Below, in pieces: positions 46,444 through 58,089 of a stretch of DNA of 64,000 bases. Position 1 is the stretch's first letter, and each line of letters begins with the position of its first letter. The notes below the pieces were generated by a model. That model made no database searches, was not told the DNA's origin, and was given only the letters and a program-made list of their open reading frames with translations. This DNA comes from Lepidonotus clava (taxonomy: Eukaryota > Annelida > Polychaeta > Phyllodocida > Polynoidae). The stretch is from the NCBI GenBank assembly GCA_936440205.1, contig OW387149.1:9568114-9632113 (forward strand), in the 5' to 3' direction. Both the position numbers and the translations under genes were made by a program.

Positions 46444-49400
46444 TTAATTGGTCTGTCTTTTCTTGGTCACTCTCTTTCTTCCAGTTCTGCTCTGGTCTCC
46501 AATCTGAAGTGATCTTTTCACAAGTTTTCTTGCATTTCTTATGTTTGATTTCTTTGTCTTCTTCCTGTTCCGCTCTACAATGACACGTCGTTTTCTCATC
46601 TTTCCCCAGATGTCCACTGCTCTATCAAAAGGGAACTGTCCCTTGTCTGGGCCTTGTACTGTCACCATCATGAGGTCTCCAAGAAGGCCATCTGTCATTC
46701 TGCATCGAAGGGTTGTTTTGACTCTCTTCATCGCAGAGAATCCTCGTTCACATGCTGGATTAGAATATATGAGAGAATGATTGAACCAGAAATAAGTAGA
46801 GTAATGGAACATATGTTATTTGATAGTTAAAATATGGAACATGTTCCCCCCAGAAACCTATAGTCCAACTACATAAAATTAAAATATCTTCACTTTTCCT
46901 GAAACCAATATGAAAGACACAAACCTGCAGTGGATACAGGCAAGATGATTGCTATCTTTGCTAGTGTTGCCAGGTTTGGGTAGAATTCTGCCATCTCTTT
47001 TCCTACTATTCTGCAAACATCTGTCAAAGACTGCCCTCCTGACTTGTACTTTGAGGAGAGGATGTGTTTCATGGCTATCCACTCCTGCTGAACCTGCTCA
47101 GGCTTTATGAGTCCACTTGGCCCATAGTGATCAGTCAGAGTCTAAAAGTATCAATATGAAAGGAAAAAAGACTGTTAAGGGTAATTATTGAAAAATATTT
47201 GTCACCAGAGTGTGATCTGAAAGTCAGTTGACCTGTCTATTTGTATTAAGCATACCTCAATGAATATAGAATTTGAGAGGAATACTAAGGCACATAAATA
47301 ATAAAGCCACATTAGGTAAAACTTGAAAATAGCAAAGATTTTACCTACTTTCATCTCTTCTTCCCCATAAGAGAGGAAGAGTTTGTCGTTTGTAGCTGGT
47401 ATGTCTCGAGGGTTGAAGACATTGAAGGCTGTCAGCAAGTCCACATTTGGAAAGCGGTCAGTCAGATTCTGTGACAACTTGAGGAGGAAGGGCTGGTACA
47501 CCTATAACATAAAAGGGAGGAAATCCAATTTTAAATTGCCATATAATTTAACAAGTCTGCTTTCCTTGTCATTCTACTTTTCTGTAAGAGAGACCTTGAC
47601 AGACGATGGTAGTTAATGGTGATGTACAGCTTTATATTTCAGATAAACATAGAACACATATAGTAGATTTTACCTTAGTGTGAAAGTACTCTTCTTCACC
47701 TTCCTTTATTTTGAAAAGTGAGCTCTCCTCTATATCCTGTCTCAGTGTTTGCATGTAGTGTCCTTTCTTCATCAGCAATGTGTCAAGCACATGCTTTGTT
47801 GCATTGACATTCTCTTCTATCATGCTGAAGTTGACCTCATCTTTCTGTAAAGATTACAATTTTGAAAAGACTTCAGTGATGTGGCTTTAGAAAGTAATGC
47901 CTACGAGAGATGCTAACTCATAATATCAGATTGAATTTAGATAAAATTGATTAAATCAGAGTATGATTGGGAATGACTAACCTGGAAGAGTTTGGACAGG
48001 CGATCAAGATGCGGCAAAACATCACACATCATGTATACACTTGCAAGGAAGTCGTACTTCTTCATGAACTTGTGAAGACCCAATCCAGTGGCACAGCTTC
48101 TCTCTGATGCTTCACGGGAAAGACTCAGCAACACAGACTTGTAAATCTTCTGTAGTGTTTGTACTGCACTGCAGTGTGACAGCCATCTCACATCTTTGGC
48201 CTGTTTCAGCTTCAACTGTGGGCTTTTGAGAATGTTCTTGAATAATGGAAAGTTGGGTAAAGATTAATAGAATTTAGAATCCACAGTATATCAGGTTGGT
48301 AATATCCACTGGAAACAAGTGATCATCATGACTAAAACTTATCTAATTTCATAGGATAAGCTCAGCCTCATGCATATGGCTTTTATATTTTTTATGATGT
48401 AGTCATACAGCTTAATAATATGGTACCTGGATTTCCTTCAGGCCAGCAGTCCTGACAGAACTGGCTTCATAGTAACAAAACAGCTGCTGAAGTACTGCCT
48501 TGAATTTCTTGAGATATGGAACACTGTCAGATGCCTGGCCAGCAGCTAATGCAAGTCGATGAGCAATACAGTGATTGTTGACTAGATGAGGCACAGTTTC
48601 ACGAATCCTTGTTGCAACTCCAGCCTTTTTCCCAACCATGACTGAAGCACCATCTGATCCGAAGCCTACAATATTCTTGATGTCCAGTCCATGAGTTTGT
48701 AGAAACTTGGTCAAAATTCTTGTTACTGTTTCTGCTTTGCCATCTAAGAAAATGTAAAAGAAAGGCTTTCAATAATCTGCTGCTCAAATTTTCAAAATTG
48801 GCAGAAGGGAAAATGGGAATCTATACATATAACACTTCCAGAATTCACTGTTTAAAATTAGGGACTATCTACAAAACACATCTGAGTTCACTTCAAGAAG
48901 CTTGGGACTATCTTTAGAATACTCTCTTATAACTAATTAATTGCTTACCTGGTAATTGTACTATTCCAAGGAAGGCTGTTTGCTCCAAACCCATTTCGGC
49001 TTTGAAGTATTTGGCATAAACTACCATCTGCTTTGTTGTCGTTATATCTGTTGTTTCATCTATCATGATGCTGTATAACCTGGAGTTTTGAATATCGCTG
49101 AGTACATCCTGTAGGATAGTTGTACTTAAGGCTTTTGCATGATCTCGTATGATACGCTGTGATGTGTATTTAGCGTTTTCTGCATTAAGCTCATGAAGTT
49201 CCTCACATCCAAGATCTTTGCATAACTGGACAAGTGAGACATACTTTGTGGTATGGGCTACTTCTTCTTTCATTAACCAGTGGACAATTTTGAGTTGAGC
49301 AATTATGGCTTGCCTATCAATGTTGATTTGCTGTTGGAAGGCTTCTTCAATACCTGAATATAGAACACATTTAAAAGGGTAAATAGATCACTATCTACTA

Positions 49401-49925
49401 TATCTTCAGTCTGGTCATAAATTTGAAGGACAGTTCTCGATTTCAGTTCCCTCAGAAAACATTTATTGAGAATCATTAAATGAATAAACAATGAAGGATT
49501 ATGTGCCATATTTCAAATGTATTTCTAGAAAGTGTATACATACCTCCACATTCACTTGCAATGATAGCCTCAGTTTCCCTTTCAACTGATTTTAGGTGCA
49601 TCACACCCCGGCTGTGATCAGTTATACTAGCTCTTCGAATGCGCATGCAGGGCTCGCTAACCCACACACCTGATCCATTTTTGGCTCTTGCATTGGACTT
49701 TTGGCACAGCTTGCAGAACATCCCATTGTCACTGATTATAAGCCATGGGAACTCGTCTACCCATTTCTGATTTGTGCCTGAGTCACGTTGTCTTGGGCCT
49801 GGGGTCTGTTCTCTTTTTCTGACTTTCGAGTGTTCAGTAGTATCATTTGACCCAGCATTTGTTTCCTTTGTGGTCAAGAAAGCTGTAATTTTATTGGATC
49901 CAGAGGCGTCTCTCTTTCGTTTCAT
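46444..49925 (-). CDS. hAT transposase (ZNF862-like), eight coding exons
   Basis: Exons on the minus strand: 49925-49544, 49353-48949, 48743-48427, 48236-47982, 47844-47674, 47501-47349, 47141-46925 and 46754-46444. All joins keep phase and give 736 residues without a stop. Near residues 64-118 is a BED/TTF-like zinc finger (FCKLC...DHSRGVMH). The RNase H-like catalytic fold follows: MIDETTD near 225 (first Asp), GFGSDGASVM near 293 (second Asp), HCIAHRLALA (CxxH) and ERGFSAMKRV near 636 (Glu plus hAT dimerisation motif). This is the ZNF862/KIAA1586-type branch. The protein would excise and reinsert the element. The donor at 47348 (AAA/GTAGGT) was chosen because the alternative creates a stop. 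It may be an active or recently active copy. Confidence 0.88.
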
Positions 49926-51001
49926 TGCTAAATTTCCTTGTAGACACTATCAATATGGAAAAAAAGAAGTATTACAGAAGTGCCAGGGAGAGGGGGTTGG
50001 AGGAGCTAGATAGAATATTGAGTTTACCTTCTTTGGTATTGGCAATTTATGATTGAAAATTTATTTGTATTTAGGTCTCAACAGCTTAGAAGACGATAAT
50101 TATTTAGGCACTAGGTTTTGCTTACAATGAATCCTTATATGCATGGACCTTCACAAATCCTATCTAATCTTGTTTAATTCTAATAATAGTTGGATATGTG
50201 ACCTTCCAGCGGGTCAGCATACATAGGGTAGTGTTGGATGCATAAACCTTAACAATCTTATGGTTATGTACACTATTTTTTCGAGACTTGTCACTAGCCC
50301 CTCTCTTTAAAGTTTTCCAGATTTAAAGTCTCAAAGGATTGATAACAGCGGAAAATTTTGTGTTTTTTAATTTGAAACTCGGCCCAAAAAATTATTAAGG
50401 AAATTTCTTTATAATAACGCCCCCCCCCCTTTTTTTTTTTCAAAACTCTGGATTCGCCAGTGGATAAGAGGTCTCAGGAAGATATGTTCTGTTTAGACAT
50501 AGGCTCTAATACTTATAGCTAAGACATGTATTGTAACCATCATTCATCATTAATTGTGACACATCATTCGTCATTAAAAGGGAAATAATTTTCTACACAC
50601 GATATGTTTAACAGAACTATTGCACAGCAATTAAAAAATATCAAGAATTTTTGATTTATTGCATAAATTATTCTTTACGTTTAACTCAAGGGAAAGATGT
50701 TTCAGATTTTGTATTTTGGTCGTAGTCTTTATTTTATGGCAAAAAATGAGTTACTCTCAATTATTTATTTCTACATCTCATAAAATCAGAACTAGGACAC
50801 AATTCCCTCGAGAAGAACCTGCAAAATCCACATTCAAAATTTCAGGGTGCTATCTTTGATAGTTACAGAGATATCTATGTCCAACATTTGTCACCAAAAT
50901 TCCTTTTTTTTTTAATTTACCAAATTGTATCTCAGTGATTTTTTAACTCCTCGATATTGGCTTTATATCATAACAAGATATGTGCTGAGCGGGTAACAAC
51001 T

Positions 51002-51002
51002 C

Positions 51003-51033
<31 letters not shown>
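51002..51033. repeat. Poly-C and (CA)n tract
   Basis: About 18 C followed by CA repeats, in the non-coding 5' part of the hAT element. Confidence 0.95.
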
Positions 51034-51034
<1 letters not shown>

Positions 51035-51129
51035 TGGGGCACACAACACGCGGTTGGGCTTGGAAACAGCAACAAGGGGGGTGGGGTAGGGGAAGGTATG
51101 GAATTAGCCATGTGAATGATAGTTACTAA

Positions 51130-51407
51130 CAGTGTTGCCAACCATCTGTGAAAATAACGGATACCTCCGTGATTTTAGTGCTCAATAGGGAAATGTCTGT
51201 GATCCATGATTTGGGGTTGAAGATCCGTGATTCAAAAAATATCATTGAAAACCTCCGTTTTTTCATACCTAAACCAATAAAACCTCCGTGATAAGCCTGA
51301 CGCTGCAAAATGTAGACTTAAAATATCTCTATTTGAACATTGTATTGATATTTCAAGGCATATAGCAAGTGTCCGTGATTTGACCATTCAAAACGTTGGC
51401 AACACTG
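51130..51407. mobile_element. 278-bp hAT-like MITE nested in the hAT element
   Basis: Termini CAGTGTTGCCAAC and GTTGGCAACACTG are inverted. The flanks AGTTACTA and AATTACCA agree at six of eight bases. Inside, TCCGTGAT-like octamers occur about five times at irregular spacing. Confidence 0.75.
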
Positions 51408-51896
51408 AATTACCACCCAACCCCCTCCTCCCCCCTCCCCCCACCCTGGCACCTGCCGCCGGGACCTGCCGCTACAGGTCGGGCGGACGGTAGGTGGGGT
51501 TCCCTGCCAAACAGGACTGATGGGCGAGGGGGGTGGAGGGCAGGTCATGGAGGCGGCAGCGGGGTGGGGGTGCGGAGGTCCCGAGTATCTTTGGTCCAGG
51601 TCCAGGAGATATTTGGTTGGTACTACTAGTGCAATCAACATCAAGCTAGTGCACATATTGAGCAACTGGCCCGATGGGCTAGTGCAAAAATAAGTTAAGA
51701 TTTATCCCTGACATAAGTTGTAAATTCTGTTAAAACGCATTGAAGTGTTCTCAGTACATAACGCTATGTTTCGATCAATATACATGTATGTTTGTTACCC
51801 TTATCAATTGGTCATGTTTATTCATTAATCTTTTATTCAAATACGGATTTTTACTAGCTTTCTGACCCCCTCCTCATACATACATGTACCCACAAT

Positions 51897-52047
51897 CAGG
51901 GTTCGAAATTAACGTCAGCCCCAGAGTTTTGAATCAGGGCTGACACATTTTGAGAAAATTACATTAAAATCAGCCCGGATTTTTTACACATGTAATAGAC
52001 TCTAGTATGTCCGGGCTGACAGCCTAAAAAGTTAATTTCAACCCCTG
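51897..52047. mobile_element. 151-bp hAT-like MITE nested in the hAT element
   Basis: Termini CAGGGTTCGAAATTAAC and GTTAATTTCAACCCCTG pair with one mismatch and one bulged base. A second inner pair is CAGCCC/GGGCTGA. Flanks CACAAT and CACAAA suggest a worn target duplication. Confidence 0.75.
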
Positions 52048-53104
52048 CACAAATAATCACACACACAAAATGCACTCACCTCTGTGTTCACAGACTGGGA
52101 AGAGCTGCTCACAAACCATGTGTGTACTTCAGTGTCCTGACTCAGTGTGTCTCGCTGCGTCACCATTGGAATGTCCTTGTCACCAGCCATCGTTTTAATG
52201 GGCAATTAAACTTGTCGACAGGGCCCAGCTTTATCTCAGAGGTGGTGTTAAGTTGCGTTCTAACCACCAAAACAGGGGAAGTAGGAATGGAGATATATTA
52301 TCACCATGAGGCCCAATACAACAAGACCCGTTGTATTTACCATTTCACTGATTCTTTTATCTACACTTTTTATTGCCCATTTTCAACCTTTTTTCTGACC
52401 GGCTTGTTGAATTCACAGCCGGTCGAGCAGAATTACAGCTGGTCAGTGTAGCCGGCTGTAAGGGGCTGGGGAAAACCCTGTTAATCAGTGAAGCATACCA
52501 GTAACTTTCTTGGCTGCTGGTGCCAAGCGTGTACACCAATAACCTATGGCTGGTACCCAGTGGCCCAGAAAAGTTGTTCTTCTCCTAATTTCATACTTTT
52601 AGGTTAAATAACAATTGAGATATCCATGTTCGAAAAAATGTTGTCAAAATTGAATTTTTCAACTTTTCGGGTCTGGTGACCAGGTGGTAATCAAGCTACA
52701 TTTTACTAATTTATATTAACAAATAGGGTGGTTTATTGGCTTTTTGATGTTATACGATATATAATAAGATATGTGACCCGTTTTGGCAAAATGAGTCGGA
52801 TGTCGCAGAAAGTCGAACTGAGATATGGGGCTCTGAAGTCGGATTTCGCTTTTTTTTTATCGAAAATGGGTTTTTTCTTTTATTCATATCTCCTATATCA
52901 GAAGTCTTCCCAAAAAAGAATTTTAGGTCCCAAAGCCATCTCTAAGTCTCTCTCACTAAGCCCCAAAGACGCGCAACGCCTCAGTGATCTGAAACAAAAG
53001 ACCCTCGATTCACGCCATTTTTCCCTAAGTTCGAGGCGCGCCTGTCGGTCTGGATCCCATCCCAGCCCCATGTTCCGGGTACCTGCTGAAAGGGCGCGAA
53101 GTGA

Positions 53105-53300
53105 ACTGGCCAATCACAGCCTCAGATTTTGAATTCGCACCTGCAAGGACCAATCACAATGTGTTTTCCCGATCGTCGTCCCGTAAACAATCGTCGTCAA
53201 GGCGGTCACGTGTGCAGAATGGGGTGCGCTGATTGGCTGAGAGGCCTCGCGTGCCTTCCGGTTTCGGTTGTTGTGGAAATTTAAAGGGACGCATGGCGAG
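53105..53300 (+). promoter_or_regulatory. TATA-less promoter region of the DUF7869-like gene
   Basis: Two CCAAT boxes (53110, 53150), an inverted CCAAT (GATTGGCTGA, 53230) and an ETS-like CTTCCGG (53253) lie in a GC-rich stretch ahead of the first exon. No TATA box at a useful distance. ATG codons at 53293 and earlier are in another frame. Confidence 0.5.
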
Positions 53301-53405
53301 CAGGACGGACGGGCGCCATCACTTCTCCGACGGATTTAGCTCTTTTAATCCTGGATCACTGCTGGATTTTGATGTGGATTACCTCCCAACATCGTCGGGA
53401 AGAAC

Positions 53406-55939
53406 ATGGATCGCGAGGAGGCTGTCGCGGATGCCCTGAATACGATAAATCGGGTGAATTTATGTGGTATAGCCGAGCCACAGCAATGGCGGACTTTGGT
53501 GGATGAGTACTTTCTCTTCGCCGACGGGGAGGAGGGGCAAGACGAGGCCTCGGACGAAGAAGAAGAGGATCAGGAGGATCTAGGGGAACTGGAGGACAAT
53601 GAGGATGAGCCACTGGTCATCCCTGACCCCACGGACGACCTTCTACAGGCAGAGTGGGACGACTGCGAACGCTTCATGTGAGTCGCACCTCGGCAGGAGG
53701 CCTTTCAGCTGTCCTCAGGTAAGTTTTTCATGAGATACATGTTATGCAAACCTGTCACCACGACCATGTAGCTATGTCGTTCTCGCTCAAAACTACCCCA
53801 TAATCCATGACAACGTCTTGAAGTATAACAGACAATTATTAACACTCAACCAGACCGTTTTTAAGGTAGTATTTAGGGCGTGTTAACCTAGTTCATGGAT
53901 CAATCCAGAAACCTCTTTCCTTGAGTCACATGCATATCATGTACAGATTGTTATTCCTAATCTACTTTGTTTTCTAGGCGAGAAGGACATGTTGCTACTG
54001 GGCATCATCAGTACCTGCACAGACAATAGCAGCAGGCTGTCCACCTGGAAGAAGGGGATTAAGGGAAGAGGGGAGAGGCAGCACCAACGAAGCCACTACC
54101 TTGTCGGTTCTGGGCCAGTCTGCAGGGACACTTTCAAGTTCATGTACGCGTGAGTACCTTTCATATTCAACTTCTTTGCTCAAATAAGGTCTACCTAGAT
54201 ATCCCTACTATTATTGTACTACTTGAGGTAAATTACAAGATGAACTGTAATGAATCATAACATAATCTGATCATGGCACTTACCTTCACAAATCGTCCAT
54301 ATTAATATTACAATACTAACTGTACTTGTTGCCTGTGTCCAATAATTATTGGCCTAATATAACTCTTACCTTGTGACCTTTCCAGCATCAGCCAGAACAA
54401 GCTGACGTCCATCATAAAGTGGTACAAGTCCCACGGGGTGGTGACCAGGCAGAAGAAGGCTGGTGGCCGACAGGCGACTACAAGGATCCTCCAGCTGGAG
54501 GACATCAGGCGGGTCGTGGACTTCATCAACTCCTATGCCGAGACCAACGCCCTCGTCCTGCCTGGCCGTGTGTCCTCCCACAAACGGGATGACATCCTCC
54601 TCCTCCCCTCCTCTTCCACAAAGGCCGACATCTACAGGTTGTACAGCAATGCCATGGAGGAGGCTAACTTCAGGTGTGTGGCTGACTCAACCTTTAGAAA
54701 CCTGTGGCTCTAACTCCTCCCTCGCATAGTGTGTTCCCGCCCTATGACTGACCTTTGCTGGGAATGCCAGCGCAACAACAGAGATATCTCTGCCTCTAGT
54801 AACCTACCTGACATTGTGAAACAGGCCAAGCTGAAAAAGCAACAACTTCACCTGGAGGTGGTGGCTCGGGAGAGGGCCTTTTATCAGGACATGGTCAAGG
54901 CTGCCAAGGCTGCCTACAAGGATGCAGAGTCCCCTCCCCTTGGCCCCCACTCCCCTTGTTCTTCTGACACGAAGGTCCACATCAGTTTTGATTATGCCCA
55001 GCAGGTCCACCTTCCCTCCTTTCCTATGCAGCCTGGCCCACTGTATTTCCTTGTCCCCCGCAAGGTCGGCATTTTCGGTGTCTGCGCCGAGGCCATCCCC
55101 CAACAGGTGAACTATTTGATCGACGAAAGCCATTGCGGTAGTAAGGGGTCAAATGCAGTTATTTCATACCTGCACCACTATTTTGAAACGTATTCCCTGG
55201 GGGAGAAGGCGGTGGACATGCACTGTGACAACTGTAGTGGTCAGAACAAGAACAAGTTTGTACTAGCGTATCTTCTCTGGCGGGTCCTGACTGGCCGGCA
55301 CCAGTCCATTTCCTTAAACTTTTTGATCACAGGGCACACCAAGTTTGCCCCAGACTGGTGCTTTGGTTTGCTTAAACAAAAGTTTCGTCGTGAGCCGGTC
55401 TCGAGCCTCAAGGAGATGGAGGAGACTGTGGTGAAGAGTACCCAAGAACGTGTCAACCTTGCCCAACTTGTGGGGGACGAGAATGGGAAGGTGTTTGTCG
55501 AGACGTATGACTGGCAATCTTTTTTGAGCCCTTTCATCAAACCACTCAAGGGCATAAAGCAGTATCATCACTTTGTGTTCTCTGACCAGAACAAGGGCCA
55601 CGTCACCTTCCGGCAGAATGCGGACTCGGCCCCTGAGACCTTCAAGATGCTGACTGTCGCCCCTGAAGCTGTCCCCCAGGAAGGCCCTCAGCCCACTCCA
55701 TCCCCTGGCCTCCCTGCCAAAAGACAGTGGTATCTCTTCAAGAACATTCGGGATTTTTGTACTCACGACACAAAGGACATCATGTGCCCTAAGCCCTCTG
55801 TACCAGAACCAGCACCCAGCCCAGGCCCCCATGCCGTACCTCCGCCGGAACCAGATGCAGAATCAGAGCCAGAGGCTGGCAAGGGGGATGGGCCAGGCAG
55901 GGGCAGGGGCAGAGGCAGGGGCAGAGGCAGAGGCAGAGA

Positions 55940-55970
<31 letters not shown>

Positions 55971-56156
55971 AGGGGCAGGGGCAGAGGCAGAGGCAGAGGA
56001 CAGACTCCAGACACATCATCAGGATCGGAGGGGGAGGAGGAGGAGTTGGTCAGACAGCTGGAGAGGCAATCAAATTCTTCATCTGACTCAGAGGAGGAAG
56101 GCCACCCACCCCCAGCTAGGGGCAGGGGCCGTCGTGGCAGGCCCAGGACCACTTGA
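53406..56156 (+). pseudogene. DUF7869-like transposase-type gene with two in-frame stops
   Basis: Three exons: 53406-53718 (donor AG/GTAAGT), 53978-54149 (donor GC/GTGAGT) and 54386-56156. The phases agree and give about 750 codons. After an acidic N-terminus come EKDMLLLGIIST, then ISQNKLTSIIKWYKSHG with RRVVDFINSYAE and LLPSSSTKADIYRLY, then ADSTFRNLW and the Cys pair TDLCWEC. The core holds DYAQQVHLP, HCDNCSGQNKNKF and GHTKFAPDWCFGLLKQKFR, the hallmark of the uncharacterised DUF7869 family, which looks RNase H-like. The C-terminus is a long Arg-Gly tract. TGA at 53679-53681 and TAA at 54711-54713 interrupt an otherwise open, conserved frame; the second probably replaced a CAA codon. So this copy is probably non-functional but young. 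Confidence 0.75.
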
Positions 56157-56438
56157 GAAATCCATTTTGAACATTGTTAACTTATTTTAGTTGTTAAGAC
56201 TTTTTTGTGATTTTATGATTTTACCTCAGTGGCTTTTCACTATTTTAACAACCAAAGACAATCATGAACATTCCAAGAACTTTTATAGACACATTATGGA
56301 TACCCAGGGTACATAGGGTCATCACAGAGTCGTTTTTAAGCTACCAAGATGAGGTGTTGTGATCCTTTATGCTTGCCGTTCTAGGTTAAGTTGTTGTTTC
56401 AGTTCCGGATTTTTGTCACTTTTTGCAGCACCGGCATG

Positions 56439-56444
56439 AATAAA
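56439..56444 (+). terminator. Poly(A) signal of the DUF7869-like gene
   Basis: AATAAA 283 bp after the stop, inside the right inverted repeat, so the transcript ends within the element. Confidence 0.6.
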
Positions 56445-56796
56445 AGTTTTGTATATAAACGCATGAATTACTGGTATTTGTTAGCTAGAATAGTGTAGAA
56501 TGACTATGTAAAGTTTCAGGACCAAGGATTGATTACAAGTGTACATTGCTAGGGCTTTATCGGAGGACCGCGGTAGCGCGCGGTAAGAAAAACTTTGAAC
56601 TCATTTATCTCAGTTTCTTATACCCGCATAGGCGCGGTTCTTTTTATTTTCGTCGCAACTTATCTCAGGCACTAGATATCGGACCTAGACAGGCTATACC
56701 TCATTTTAAAGCTAATAATTAGTATTTTCTAATGGTATACCTAACTAAAAATCTTCCCCATGCGACATCCGACTCAATTCGCCAAAACGGGTCACA

Positions 56797-58089
56797 TATT
56801 AGGAATGCAAAAGTGGTAATAAGCTAAATTCCCCTTATCACCTGTTGTTTATCCTCAAGGAGATACGAGTAGATTTATGAAAAATAGTGAAAATTTTGTT
56901 TTAAACCAACTTTTAGCATAGAATTCATTCATCATACTCAAAACATTCCATTGTGATGGAATATTTCCATGTTTGGAATGTCAATGGAATGTTCTTTTAA
57001 ACAGCAAAATTTGCATAATTAGTTGTATTTGGTTGCCATGGAAACTAGAATTCATGAGATTCTCTGTGACAAACGGTTGTTTTCAGGGCTCCACATTGAA
57101 GACAGAATAGATTTCTGGTTAAATACTAATGAAAAAAAATTGTGTTTTTGAATATTTACTTACAATTATCATCATTACATATTAATTGATTATTGGAAAA
57201 TAATATTATTTTATTAAGATAATAACTGCCGTATGTGGCAATGATAAAAGAATGCTTGAAGATGAATATTGGTGTGGGTTGGTGGGTAAGTTGGAGTATG
57301 TAAGGGGTAAAGATAGTTATAGTGTAATCCACCAGGTGGGGATGCAATGACCACACTTACCAGCACTGACATTATACAAGGAATACCACCAGTATAACAT
57401 GAATTTAACACATGCTAAACTGGTAAATGCACGTGTCCTGTTTGCTGGGTTTAAAGAATAGGGTAGATTCCAGTTACCGTTATCAGGCTGCAATCAATTG
57501 ATGTAGGTGAATTAAACAATGTGTCACCTTCAAGAGCCAACTGGGTCTGGGTACACTTTTCTGTTTAGGCTATAGGTTAACATCAGACTTAACTTATCTA
57601 TACCTTCAGTAATATCTATCTAATTAGCACATGCATATTTAGGTTCTTAGTGCATTTTATGACTAAATGTTATAACAGTAATTCAATAAAATGATGTTAA
57701 GTGGAAATGTTTACTTTGGAAAGCCACAACTCAAGTGAAAATTTAATATTTTTTATTCATATCATAAGTGGGGACAGGGAATGAAGGTGGTGGATGCAAT
57801 CTGTGATCCCATTGGGTATAAATTTAACACACTAATTCCAGAAAAATACCATTTAGTCACAGTCCATCTAAATAAAACAAGACAACTTACCAAATGGCTC
57901 ATGTTAAGTCACTGATATATACCACCCCAGCATCAGGTGCAACGTTGATAACAAATGTAGTCATAAGTCAACATCACTTACTAGCAAATGGACCTTTTGT
58001 TATTCTTATTGATTTGGTATACATGATATACATCAAAAGCAGCTCTGGAGAGGGACATATTCTGCAGCTAGTCTGATATAAACACCCTG
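56797..58089. other. Intergenic DNA and GRL-C upstream region
   Basis: From about 57462 to the GRL-C start the sequence aligns with 39574-40405 upstream of GRL-B (GGGTAGATTCCAGTTACC..., ...GCAGCTCTGGAGAGGGACAT). This shared block is the likely promoter. AT-rich DNA before it holds no gene. Confidence 0.55.

Larger units (their letters stand above)
45701..52480 (-). mobile_element. Complete hAT DNA transposon, 6.8 kb
   Basis: The terminal inverted repeat CAGGGTTTTCCCCAG stands at 45701 and, inverted, ends at 52480. Flanking 8-bp targets GTTATCAG and TTAATCAG agree at six of eight bases, the hAT target size. Subterminal AGCCGG/GCCGGT motifs recur at both ends (45730; 52400-52455). The transposase gene runs on the minus strand. 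The 5' third (49.95-52.4 kb) is non-coding and holds two nested short hAT-like MITEs and a C/CA tract. A 24-bp direct repeat (ATCATTTGTTGATTATACTA) lies at 45959-46006. Confidence 0.88.
52772..56796 (+). mobile_element. TIR DNA transposon carrying a DUF7869-like gene, about 4.0 kb
   Basis: Inverted repeats of about 38 bp bound the segment. The left one starts TGTGACCCGTTTTGGC and continues TGAGTCGGATGTCGCA. The right one, at 56762-56796, is the complement with about four mismatches. The flanks read ATAT on both sides (52769-52772 and 56796-56799), so the target duplication is TA or ATAT; the palindromic flank leaves one or two bases ambiguous. The single gene inside, its promoter and its AATAAA fill the element. 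No other coding sequence is present. Confidence 0.85.

Noticed and set aside
47341-47348. Alternative hAT donor GTAG/GTAAAA
   Set aside because: Using it puts a stop immediately into the next exon; AAA/GTAGGT keeps phase.
53679-53681. TGA as a selenocysteine codon
   Set aside because: No SECIS element was seen, the family is not known for selenocysteine, and a second stop of another type is present.
54674-54728. A 55-base intron that would remove the TAA at 54711
   Set aside because: CAG/GTGTGT and a CTAAC..ATAG pair exist, but joining them shifts the frame and deletes the conserved FRNLW block.
55763-56152. Minus-strand Pro/Leu-rich frame
   Set aside because: Antisense of the Arg-Gly repeat of the DUF7869-like gene.
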